Assembly: GCA_037951105.1 (NCBI GenBank)
Contig: JBAMJV010003327.1
Coordinates: 62,001 to 126,000 of the forward strand
Direction: 5' to 3'
DNA: 64,000 nt
Origin: Echinarachnius parma
Taxonomy: Eukaryota > Echinodermata > Echinoidea > Clypeasteroida > Echinarachniidae
In this document: piece after piece, positions 45,991-56,516 of the stretch
Layout of the letters: each line of letters begins with the position of its first letter
Numbering within the stretch: position 1 is the first letter of the stretch
Notes under the pieces: model-generated
Told to the model about the DNA's origin: nothing
The model's input: the letters and a program-made list of their open reading frames with translations, nothing else
Databases searched by the model: none
Position numbers and translations under genes: made by a program

Positions 45991-46600
45991 AGACAAACGA
46001 GATGTGGCGTCCCACCGGGCTCCATTTTAGGACCACTATTTGTAAATGATATGTGCAATATTACCGATAAACTTTAATTTATTCCGTTTGCAGATGACAC
46101 CAGAGTGTTTATGTCCCATTCTCAATTTGATGTTTTGCAAAATACATTTATTAATGAAGCTGCTAATTTGATTGAATGGTTGCATGCAAACAAGTTAGTT
46201 TTAAACATTACAAAAACAAACTATATGGTTTTTACAATAAATTTGTAGATAAGGATGATATAACACGTGTATAACAAGTGTTTCTCATGTGAAATTCCTT
46301 GGTGTAATAATTGATGATTGTTTATCATGGAAGGAACATACTGGTGTCATCTGTAATAAAATCTCTACAAATATTGGGATTATGAATCGATTGAAATCAT
46401 ACCCTATAATGCTTTGTTATTATTGTTATACAATACTCTCATAGTCCCATATTTTAATTATTGTATTCTGGCCTGGGAAAACTCTCGTGTTAAAGGGATA
46501 GCCCCTATTTTGCAAGCCAAATTTCAAAAGTTGCGAGGTTATTGTCTTATATGAAATAAAATGTCATTTAATAGCATGCCTGAACAAATTAGGGCTTGAA
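45991..46600 (+). pseudogene. LINE reverse transcriptase fragment (broken)
   Basis: The frame from 46006 reads GVPPGSILGPLF, a shortened segment, then after an in-frame TAA (46075-46077) the catalytic FADD box (46087-46098), and NKLVLNITKT downstream. In a shifted frame HVKFLGVIIDDCLSWKEH follows. These are RT core motifs and the post-RT FLG..ID..LSW motif of Jockey/CR1-type LINEs. Several residues normally between GPL and the ND dipeptide are missing, and further stops and a frame change occur near 46245 and 46440. It lacks endonuclease and C-terminus. Inactive. Confidence 0.8.
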
Positions 46601-46860
46601 ATCTCTTTTTCGTGGAGTTATAGACCTAAAACTAATGAACCATTGTCCAACAGTTAATGTTGCATTATACGTGAATTCACCCAGTGAGGAAATTCGTACA
46701 CGGATTCCACGAAGTACCACAACGCTATGCGTGACCCCTACGTGACCCGCGCTAGCTACGTGACCCGCGCACAAATACGGACTTTTCGATTTGTACGTTG
46801 ACTAGTCATGCTAGTGGACTGGTACGGTGACGTCATTTTTTGAAGCAGTGCGCATGCGCA
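46601..46860. other. GC-richer repeat fragments
   Basis: CTACGTGACCCGCGC-type words recur in tandem (46738-46772). 46806-46836 (ATGCTAGTGGACTGGTACGG) is related to the ACTAGTGG element at 33084-33320. Confidence 0.45.
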
Positions 46861-47997
46861 TCTACGTGCCCGTAGTTCGTACCAGAAATCTAGTACGAGT
46901 AAACCCCAGCCTGTTTTGCCGTCGGTCTAGATCTGTGACGATAAGCACTATTTGGTTACGAAACACAACTTCATATAACTGTATTGTTTCCCTTTTGTGG
47001 TCTCTTTTTATTTATTTATTTTTATTTTATTTATTTATTCCTGCATGTCTCACAATAAACAATTTCGTACATACAGATAAACTGTCATAACATCGAGATA
47101 GAAACACACAGAGGTCGGCAATATAAGCAGGAAGCTTGAAGTGATGCCATACCTGAGATTTTACAAGTTTTACATATTCTTAAAACATAGATAAACATCA
47201 ATTAATACATACAAGAAGAAAAAAAAGTAATAAAAACAACAAATATAAAACATTATTTACAAGTAGAGAGAAAGATGATAGTTAAGTTAAGTCTCTACAG
47301 TATGTTCTAGAGCAGGAAGAAATGTATCAGGCATGATAGAAAGGTACAGTCCATACTGGAAGAGAAATACGGGAAACAGAGAGAGAAAAGAAAAGGTGGG
47401 GGAGAGTTGAGAGAGAGGGAGACAGGTGTGAAGATGCCTTATGTAATTAATTAACAGTGACATGTTATGCCGAGTTACACATACAAATCTCGGATACAAA
47501 TATAGAATACTATCTTTAAACAGGTTCGGAAACTCAACTTTGATCGATTATATCACTTTTGTTGTCAAATTCTATTTTTCTTTTAGTGCCATTGCATTGC
47601 ATGATACATTATTTGTAATTTATTTCAAATCGGGGAATACATAGTGTGTTTTAGAATGGAGGACGGTCAAAAGTCAAATGTCGCAAAATGGGCCGAGAAG
47701 TTGTATGGAAGATTGTACCGTGTTCAAATGATTTAAACCTATCAAATTTGGTATCATTTTAAAGCCAACTTGCCTATCTTTTCAATACAATTATGTCCGT
47801 AACAACTTTATTAGCAGGTTAAGTATGGTGCAGCTGAATATGTGAGAGGGTCGAAAGTGAAATTTTGCCAAATGCATTTCATTTTGTGAAATTGAAGGCG
47901 TTGCATCGAAAATCGACTATTGGAGGGGGTTTACATTGCATAATCATCAGTAAATTTAGCATCATGTGAAAGCATGTTTATTTCCCCTTAAAGGGAT
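46861..47997. other. Unassigned AT-rich sequence
   Basis: TTTATTTATT-rich stretch near 47005-47040; otherwise no gene or family recognised. Confidence 0.4.
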
Positions 47998-48001
47998 CTA
48001 G

Positions 48002-48381
48002 TAACTTTGTTGACATGTGCAAAAAGTGATGAATGGTTGATGCAATGTATATTGTTGTTATCTCATATGTCCACAGGGTATTGTGTGAACATTTCAAGTC
48101 AAATGGACATTGCATGGCCAAGAAATGAGCGAAAATGCAAAGTGATATTCGGGTGATGTTCACTAACTCACTGCACTCACTTTGTACACGATAAGAAAAA
48201 CTCTCCCGGAGTTTTTCTTATCTGAATACTTCGATCGTACATATCTTTGTAACGAAAGGGAAATTTGAAAAACCGAAACCTGTCCCATGATTTTATTGTT
48301 AATACGAATACAACAAGGGATGAGGGAACCGCTAGAATTAAAATTTTATTTTGAGGATTTGGACAATGTTACTAAGTCCCT
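48002..48381 (+). mobile_element. TTAA-1 MITE, complete copy
   Basis: 380 bp between TTAA 47998-48001 and 48382-48385. Its central hairpin is a perfect 14-bp stem with a 5-nt loop (48190-48222). Confidence 0.9.
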
Positions 48382-48385
48382 TTAA

Positions 48386-49439
48386 AATCATGTCTCACCT
48401 GTAATGATTATGCTATCGGGGTGTGTGCAGTAAAGCCGGATATGGGAGTCTATTAATGCTATGAATTTAAGACCGTGGCTTCTTGTTTCAAGATACCGGT
48501 AAGATATTGTTTTATTAATCATAACTCTATCATCATTAAGTTTTGCACTATCAGAAAGCTCGTTAATTTACCTTTAATATGCTGTCTCATTAGCAATGAT
48601 TGTATGATTGCATGTGCGTATGCAGTACAGGAAAACTCTCAAACTTGATGTATTGGAAATGCATCAAATTTCCCTAAACCTAGGGTACGCAAACTGGCCA
48701 GAACTGGCATATTAGCACCCTCTTTGACCGTGTATAGGTATGCCCTGTTTAGCACATATCAAACGACAAAACGTCGACCTTACAACGTGTCGTTTTGAGC
48801 CCCATACATTTAGAGGTACTACACACACCTCAATCACATAACCATTATAAATGGGGCATCATTTCATTGACAAATTAACACGCTTCAACATGATGTTGAA
48901 TTTCATAATCATGATAATGATTATGTTGAGTACAGTACTCAGATATCTCCACAAAAAGTCGTTTTGGGATGCAACGCCTTCAATTTCACACAATCAAATG
49001 CATTTGTTTACATTTCGCTGTCGATCCTCCCCAATATTCTCCTTTATTGTACCTACACGGCTTTCATAATCATTCCAAGTGAGGTGTCTTTGGAAAGATA
49101 ATTAAACAGGCATTTTCTGATACCGTATTCAACAGTATCTCTTCATTGTCAAGATATTAATTGTCGGAAGAATTTGAACTTGAGAATGACCGTGATATGA
49201 GTTTCAGACCTTCCGACTGAAGTTTGTTGGCGCATTTTGTGACATTTCACTTCTGACCTTCCCCCATTCTCAAATACAGTATACTGCGCATACCCCGTAC
49301 TCATGATGCTTACGAATTTGGTAATCATTTTAAAGAGGTATACACACTCTTTAAAGTGATACCAAATATAGCCAACATGATTTCATAATAAAATAGATAT
49401 AATCCATCAAACTTGAGTTTCCGAACTTTTTTTGAGGGG
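48386..49439. other. Unassigned sequence
   Basis: About 1 kb with no gene recognised. Contains inverted words (GGCCAGAACTGGC near 48697, AACGACAAAACGTCG near 48762) that might belong to an undetermined repeat. Confidence 0.35.
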
Positions 49440-50020
49440 TTTATATGATTGTAATGAATTTGTCTATAAAGGTGACCTGCTTATAGCGTCCACACTTCTT
49501 GTCTGCATTGGGTGGTCACTATACACAGGTTTGACTGTGGGATTTTGTATGGCGTCTGTTTATATAACATACCTCAATATAGCGCCCGCTCCCATTGTTT
49601 TCTTTGAGTGGTCACTATACACAGGTTTGGCATTACCCTGTTTTATGGAAATTGACTTTAAAAATCACCTGTTTGTAGCGGCCAATCTTTTAACTTCCAT
49701 TTGGTGGTCATTATACACAGGTTTGACTGTAAAAGATATTTTGGAACCTGTCTGTAATGGAAACCTGTTAAAAGCGGCCAATTGTTTCTATCCCCGTGGT
49801 GGTCATTATACACAGGTTAGACTGAAAACGATATTTTAGCACCTGTCTATAAAGGTCAGTTGCAATTTATCGACAATTGTATTTTTCCATTGAGTGGTCA
49901 CTATTATACAGAAGTTAGACTTTATAAGACTTTACAGAACCTGTCCATTAAGATCACCTGTTTATAGAGGCCACTTATATTGTTTTCATTTGGTGGTCAC
50001 TATACACAGGTTTAACTGCA
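49440..50020 (+). repeat. 96-bp tandem array with paired inverted words
   Basis: TGGTCACTATACACAGGT-like words start at 49513, 49609, 49705, 49800, 49895 and 49994 (spacing 95-99). Each unit also carries the reverse-oriented ACCTGTNTATAG(A/C)GG. The same words build the pogo-like MITE at 1988-2177. The 135-codon frame through 49432-49839 stays open because 96 is a multiple of three. Confidence 0.85.
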
Positions 50021-50568
50021 TTATATCTCAAAACATTTGTTACAAAACTAATCTCTGCAAATTTCGCGCGAGCACTGCATGACGTAACTGTTCAGAGACT
50101 TGAATGCACGTCGTCGTGTGAAATCGAAAAGGTAGAGTCAAAAGGTCTAGTCAACTCATTGTGGTACCTCACTGGGACGACAGGTCAACAGCCCTCGTCT
50201 AAGCGATCGAAAAATGCCAACAATAGCATGACCGCACACTAAACCAAACCTCGCTTAAACTGACTACATGTAATTACATATTCTTCATTTTTAAAATTTG
50301 TTTTCCGTGACATACCTTTACAAATGTCGGCTTCACAATAATAAGTACAATATTGTTGTAATATTATGCTAAATCAGTTCAACTCTTTTATTGACCGATA
50401 TATAGTTTGATGGAGGGACGCATTCGTTTGGATTCTACGAATTTCGTAGAATCCAAATTACAGGGCTGTCCAATCTGATTTTGTTTGTGTGTGTTACATT
50501 CATCCCCATCCGTCAACTGGAAACTGTTCAGACGTTTTGTAAAAGAGGGACTGTCCCTTTAAAATTAC
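50021..50568. other. Unassigned AT-rich sequence
   Basis: Contains GTTTGGATTCTACGAATTTC and its complement (50427-50459), a small palindrome; nothing else recognised. Confidence 0.4.
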
Positions 50569-50960
50569 AAAAGAGAGCGGTAAGAATTGTATCACATTCT
50601 TCTTACAGAGCTCATTCTATGCCAATATTTGTTTAGCCTATCTTTTTAAAACTATTTATGATATTTAGTTGTTACAATGTGCAATACACATGTTTTTATA
50701 TATTAATAACATGCCCCCTGAAACAATATTCAGTTATTATGAGTTAAACAACGCTATTCACAATTATGATACGAGAAAGCCAACACATTTCCATTCACTC
50801 CAGATACGAACATCATCTTATAGAAAATATTTTGTTTGTCCAAGGCCCAATACTTTGGAATAATATTCCTTTATTTGTGAAGACAAAAATAATGTTGAAT
50901 GCTTTTAAACTGTCATACGCAATCTTGAATTTATGTACTTCATTATTTTACATTTAGCTG
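50569..50960 (+). pseudogene. LINE C-terminal fragment (broken)
   Basis: Translations in alternating frames give LQKRAVRIVSHSSYRAHSMP, LAYLFKTIYDI, MPPETIFSYYELNNAIHNYD and, one frame over, QGPILWNNIPLFVK. These are the conserved post-RT end of Jockey/CR1-type LINE ORF2 proteins, where the protein normally stops soon after the WN(S/N)(L/I)P motif. At least one stop and two frameshifts. Possibly the same family as 45991-46600. Confidence 0.75.
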
Positions 50961-51042
50961 TATTACATTTTAGTTTTTATAATCAGCACGTCAGGTTGTG
51001 TTTGTGCGTGTGTGTGTGTCTGTGTGTTTTATGCTTTGAACA
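50961..51042. other. GT-rich spacer
   Basis: Short GTGTGTGT-rich stretch next to a hAT-like element; carries its left target duplication (51035-51042). Confidence 0.6.
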
Positions 51043-52211
51043 CATAGGCGCCGGAAGTGGGGGGGGGGGGGGGGGGGCAGGGGGGCGGCCGCCCCCCCCC
51101 CCCAATCCAAAAAGTGGGGGGGCAAAACGCGTTTTTACCCCCAAAAAAGCCCCCCCCCCCCTCAAAAAAAAAAAAAAAAAAAAAAGAAAGAAAGAAAGAA
51201 AGAAAAAGGAAAATAAAAAATTAAATGTATCAGCCAATACTTGTTAATTCTAACGTTTAAACACTAAGTTTACATCCATTTAACGTTTTCCGCGCGCAAA
51301 CAAATTATCTCAGTTTGTTGTGTAACTTGCGTATGGTACGTCTTGGGTGGATTTTTCTGTACCGGTCCACGTACGTCGTTCCTGTGTAGGCTGTTATTGC
51401 TCTGGCTGTTTGTGTGACGTGCACCAAATTGCACCATTTCAAGTATATGAATGCAAAATCTTCCCCCTCGGAGGGGGATACCCCCTCCCAAACCCTCCCC
51501 CTCTGGCGCTGCCCCAGCCCTCGGTCGCTTCGCTCCCTCGGGACTCATTTTTGGCTGTAAGCTATGTTGTTGGATCATACATAATGTGACATATGGTTTA
51601 TGTTTTTATGCACCAAATTGCACCATTTCAAGTATATAAATGCAAAATCTTCCCCATGGGAGGGGGATATCCCCTCCCAAACCCTCCCCTCTGGCTCTGC
51701 CCCAGCCCTCGGTCGCTTCGCTCCCTCGGGACTCATTTTTGGCTGTAAGCTATGTTGTTGGATCATACATAATGTGGTTTATGGTTTATGTTTTGTATGC
51801 ACCAAATTGCACTATTTCAAGTAGGCTATATACATGCAAACTCTACCCCGTGGGAGGGAGATACCCCCTCCCAAACCCTCCCCCTCTGGCTCTGCCCCAA
51901 CCCATGGTCGCTTCGCTCCCTCGGGACTCATTTTTGGTTGTAAGCTATGTTGTTGGATCATGTTTTTATGCACCAGATTGCACAATTTCAAGTCAAAAAA
52001 TCCAAAAGCTCCCTACCGTGGGAGGGGGGACTCCGCTCAGTCACTTCGCTCCCTCGGGCTTGGTCGCTTTATCCTCGCAATGTCTCACTCTCACCTCTGG
52101 CTCAAAGTTGGCAACTCTGTGAGTGTGGTTGGGCATGAGCCCCTAAACACATAAATCGTGAGCCCCCTTAGGGTTTTGCCCCCCAATCCAAAACTGCTTC
52201 CGGCGCGCCTG
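51043..52211. mobile_element. 1.17-kb hAT-like element with internal tandem repeats
   Basis: Left end CATAGGCGCCGGAAGTGGGG, right end AAACTGCTTCCGGCGCGCCTG-type; TTTGAACA at 51035-51042 repeats exactly at 52212-52219, a perfect 8-bp target duplication. Inside, a unit of about 171-190 bp starting GCACCAAATTGCACCATTTC is repeated four times (51421, 51610, 51799, 51970), each with AATCTTCCCC, CCCTCCCAAACCCTCCCC and CGGTCGCTTCGCTCCCTCGG. G, C and A homopolymers lie near the left end. No transposase. Confidence 0.85.
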
Positions 52212-52279
52212 TTTGAACATATGGATATTTTATAACATACACTAAAACGAACCCCATCAAGACAAGGGGCTTATATTAT

Positions 52280-52721
52280 ATATACAAAAATACAAACGAC
52301 TAAGTAAAAAGCCTGTTATCATTCAAAAAGCGCCATTAAAACACAAGAGGGCGCTCTCTAATAAGGCATTGGTTTCAACCATTTTTCATACAAAATTATG
52401 CATGTGATATTTTGTCGAAATAATGATTAAATAGCGAGATCATCAACAACTATTTAAAAACCGCTTTTGAAAATTTTGGAAAAAGTGTAAGCATTTTTTA
52501 TATTTTTTCAAAAAATCATCACATTTATTTGGGGCCCAAATAAATACGATCGGATATATTTATTGATATTTCAGCCATTTCTAAACCGATTTTGAGCAAA
52601 TAAAGTTTATTCTGCCATCAAAATGGCATGTTCTTTCAAATTCGACACTCAGTTTGTCATTACCTCACGAATAAATTGTGTTGTGCAGCAGCGCCCTCTC
52701 TACCAAAACTGAACTACCCCT
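52280..52721 (-). mobile_element. TTAA-2 MITE, truncated at one end
   Basis: Minus orientation; its true left end (CTACCAAAACTGAACTACCCC) adjoins TTAA 52722-52725, while the other end is lost near 52280. Palindrome ATTTATTTGGG-G-CCCAAATAAAT at 52523-52545. Confidence 0.85.
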
Positions 52722-52725
52722 TTAA

Positions 52726-53543
52726 TGTGAGTACGTTCATATGGTATATTAATTCATTAGTCCTTCCATCTTTAAGATTAGTGTGACCCCCAATAAGGTA
52801 GCTACGGTCAGTCACTGGTCACTTCTCTTTCTTAGAAGGAGGTATGTGAGTGACACACTTTCCAACAGGGTCACAACCTTCATCGACCACTGGTAGTAAA
52901 CAAACTCCATTGCTGGCCTAATAGTAATTATACATTTTAGTTGAGATCATGTACCTGAACCAAATGTAAGTGGCCACAGTTTTCTTATATATTTGATTGT
53001 ACCATTGATTGCCTCACCTACTGATTTTGTAGTTAACTTTAATAAAGTAGTGTGTTCACTAATTCATATGGGTATGTAGGTATACCCGAACTTGTATTAT
53101 GATTTAATAGTTGTATATTTATTCTCCTCGTTGTCCGTTATGCCAGTGATGAATGTGGATGTTGGTTTGTGTGAGAAATTTACCAGTCAACTGAAACAGA
53201 CCAATTGTCTGGACCTTATAGTTCTTCAAGTTTATTCCCCCGCACTGAGTGGAGAATAGTATGGGTTACATATCCATTCGAGCGGAAATGAATAATCTCT
53301 ATACCGCCTGAACTATCAGTTCAAAGGGGGTCAGCGGGCAAAGTAAAACTATGTAAACTATTTTTTATTTATATGTATTTTATATTTTCTTTTCTATTTC
53401 TATATGGACATAAAAATGATAAAATTTTTGAGGTATTCCATTATTCCATTATATAGAAATGGTGATATGGTGCATTCCTTTATTGACTCTATGTTTTGTT
53501 TAAAGATAAGTTGCATCATTGTATTCTTTATGAATCAACTGAA
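52726..53543. other. Unassigned AT-rich sequence
   Basis: No gene or repeat family recognised. Confidence 0.4.
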
Positions 53544-53551
53544 AAGCACAG

Positions 53552-53684
53552 CAGGCTAGGCGCCGATTCGTTCGGAAAACACAATGCATTGGGCATGTTG
53601 GGGGCGATCATTGTTTGTAAACAATGATCTGCCCCCCCCCCCCCCCCCAATGCATTGTGTTTTCGGAACAAATCGGCGCGCCTG
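53552..53684. mobile_element. 133-bp hAT-like foldback with 7/8 target duplication
   Basis: Ends CAGGCTAGGCGCCGATTCG and AATCGGCGCGCCTG; AAGCACAG (53544-53551) and AAGCACAT (53685-53692) match at 7 of 8 positions. Almost the entire element folds back: the arms share GAAAACACAATGCATTGG, and a nested GATCATTGTTT/AAACAATGATC stem sits in the centre. Confidence 0.8.
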
Positions 53685-55052
53685 AAGCACATGTATTAGA
53701 TCGCATTCGTATAATTGTTGTGTCACATTTGAGCAGAAATAAATAACCTAAATAACTATGTTAAATTCCGTTTTTTTAATTTGATATTTTTTAATTTTCT
53801 ATCTGATATGAGAATAATGACATTTTTTTGAGGTAATCTTGAACACCTAAAATTAATTTAGGGCCTACCATTTGGCCGATATGTAGAATATAATTCTGCT
53901 TGATTAATACTTTATAGCAAAATTAAGGTTCTCATGGTTATATATGAGTGTAAGGACGGCATACCCAGACCCCAAAAGTCAAATTGAAAATTTCACGAAC
54001 TGACACACACCAGTCGTATATCAGATTGCGCATGCGCACATGCGTATGCACTATATGCGCGGTACGGCTCGTGAAAGCATCACGAAGAATTTCACGAAGT
54101 GACACAAACCCCTACCATCGTATCTAGTGTCATATATTGTTGTATTCAATCTTAGGATCTTTAATTTAGACGTAGTCAAAAATTCAGCCAATTTGAAGAA
54201 TTGAATTCTGCTCTATCCAACGGCACGAACTTAAAAAGTCCAACTGGGAATTTCACGAAGTGACACATCGCATGCCAGATCGCGCGTTCGATGGTTTCAC
54301 GAAGTGACACACATTTGTGTAGCCTCTCTGTGCTTTCATCTTTTATCTGTCAGATTATTATAGGTTTTCCCGGCCAATTTCATACTTTTCTCACCCAAAT
54401 TCACACAAGGGTCATTCAAATTCACGCATTTCTAGCATCCGAATTCGTTAACTGGCACCCCATTTTAAATTGAGAGCAATCAAAATCACTGTACGTGCAT
54501 GCAATTTCATATCCGGGCACAGATTTTCACGTTCGTGCGTTCAAATTCACACGTTCATGACGTTCAGATGACCGTGTGAATTTCAATGCACGAACGTAAA
54601 ATTCTGTGTCCGAAAATGAAATTGAATGAACGCGTAGTGATTTTTATTGCTTTAAATTGAAAAAGGGTGCAAGTAAACGAAATTGGATGCAAGGATTGTG
54701 AAATTGAATGACCGAATTCGCCTATGAGCAAGAAACGCGTGAATTTGAATGACTCTTGTGTGAAATTGGCCGGAAAAACATATTTCAGACACGCTATTTT
54801 CTCATGCAATTTCATATTAGCAGCATTCAATTTCACCAAATCCGCGTTTGGATCGACACATCGTCATTCAAATTCGTTTTTAGTCATTCATAATATTAAG
54901 TAACGGAGCAACCAATTTAAAACTAGCGTCATTCCATTGTAAGCAATGGGCGCTCATTTTCGTCAATGTTCATTCAAATTCATCTCTAGCAGTCTCCGGT
55001 CTCATTTCGCGCATATGGGCAAACAAGTTCATTATAATTTCATTCAAATTAA

Positions 55053-55605
55053 TGGGATAGTTGAGTTTTGGTAGAGAGGGCGCTAGACTACTTTTTTTTT
55101 TGTGAGGTAATGAAAAACTGAGTGTAAAATTTGAAAGAGCATAATATTTAAATAATAAAATCATCTTTGTTTGATCAAAATCGGTTCAGAGACGGCTGAA
55201 TATCCATAAATATAACAATTTGTAATAAACCTGGGGCCCCAGGTTTATTAGAAAATTTTGAACCAGCCGTTAAAAATTCAAAAAAATGCTTCCTCTTTTC
55301 AAAAAGTTAAAAAATAGGTATTTAAATAGTTGTTGGTTATTTCTCTATCTAATCACTATCTCGAAAAAGCATCACATGCACAATATTTTATTCAAAATGG
55401 TTAAAACCGATGAGTGTTTAGAGAGCGCCCTCTTAAGTTTTAACGGCTCTTTTTTAATGATAACATGATCTTTACTACGTCATTTGTAATTTTGTGTTCC
55501 TTTCTAGTTATAACTATTAGTTTGTAATGTAATGATGCAGGTTTTGGTTACTAAAATTCTGTTTCACCAAAACTGTACTTTCCTTACCAGAACTCAACTA
55601 TCCCT
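55053..55605 (+). mobile_element. TTAA-2 MITE inside composite copy A
   Basis: Between TTAA 55049-55052 and 55606-55609; starts TGGGATAGTTGAGTTTTGG. Perfect 28-base palindrome at 55222-55249, identical to the one at 23267-23294. Confidence 0.9.
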
Positions 55606-55663
55606 TTAAACATGTACAGTGGAAATGTAATGGATATGTAACATCATGGTATATGGTACAGTT

Positions 55664-56516
55664 CAAGGGGGTCGATTTCTTCTCATGGTTGGGGGGGATG
55701 ATCAGGGGGTTTGACCCAATGACGATGCGGAGCATCGTCCACGAGCCGCGAAGCGGCGAGGCGATTTTTTGTGTGGCTATTTTGCTAAGGGGGGGGGGGG
55801 GTTTGACCCAATGACGATGCGGAGCATCGTCCACGAGCCGCGTAGCGGCGAGGCGATTTTTTTTGTGTGTGGCTATTTTGCTAAGGGGGGGGGGGGGGGG
55901 TTGACCCAATGACGATACGGATACAGTGTGGGTCTGGACACAATGATGGCGTTTTTCTATGCACATCACATTTTCACTTGGCAGCCCAAGGGGGGGTGGG
56001 GGGTTTAAACCCATGATGGCGTTTGTCTATGCACATCACATTTTCACTTGGCAGCCCAAGGGGGGTTTAAAACCCCTAACCCCCCCCCCCCCCCCCCCCG
56101 TAGATCCGCGCCTGGGGGGGGGGGGGGGTGGGTGTGGGAGGGGGGTGTCCCCCCTCCCACGGTAGGAGGCTTTTGCATTTTGGGGCTTGAAATTGTGCAA
56201 TCTGGAGCATACCTAAGGCATCAATTTCACGTTTTATAAACTTGTTTCTGAGTTACCGTATTATAGATAAACACAATTAATGAAATCAAGTTTGCAGAAA
56301 ACCAAAGGGCGGATCGCACTTCTTGTTTTGCTTATGGTAGCCTCTTCCACAATTACATGCGCCAGTATACTTTTTTTTTTGTTTTTTTGTTTACCCTCCC
56401 AAATATTGGGGGGGATGATAATACAGGCCATCCCCCCACCTCAAATATTGGGTGGGGGGGGGGGGGGTATATCCCCCCATCCCCCCCCCCCCCCCCCCCC
56501 GTGATCGACGCCCCTG
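55664..56516. mobile_element. 853-bp hAT-like element inside composite copy A
   Basis: Ends CAAGGGGGTCGATTTC and GTGATCGACGCCCCTG, with GTACAGTT at 55656-55663 repeated exactly at 56517-56524. Inside: tandem units with GACCCAATGACGATGCGG (55709, 55804, third partial near 55902), two units containing ATGGCGTTTNTCTATGCACA and CACTTGGCAGCCCAAGG, and long G then C runs. A CCGCGCCTGGGG motif near 56106 may mark an older nested end. No transposase. Confidence 0.85.

Noticed and set aside
49432-49839. 135-codon frame with a repeated WSLYTGL peptide
   Set aside because: The 96-bp tandem unit is a multiple of three, which keeps one frame open by chance; the DNA words are inverted MITE words, not a coding signal.
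55717-55760. Helitron 3' terminal hairpin
   Set aside because: The hairpins are not followed by CTRR at a boundary, they are repeated in tandem, and the surrounding element has a clear 8-bp target duplication.
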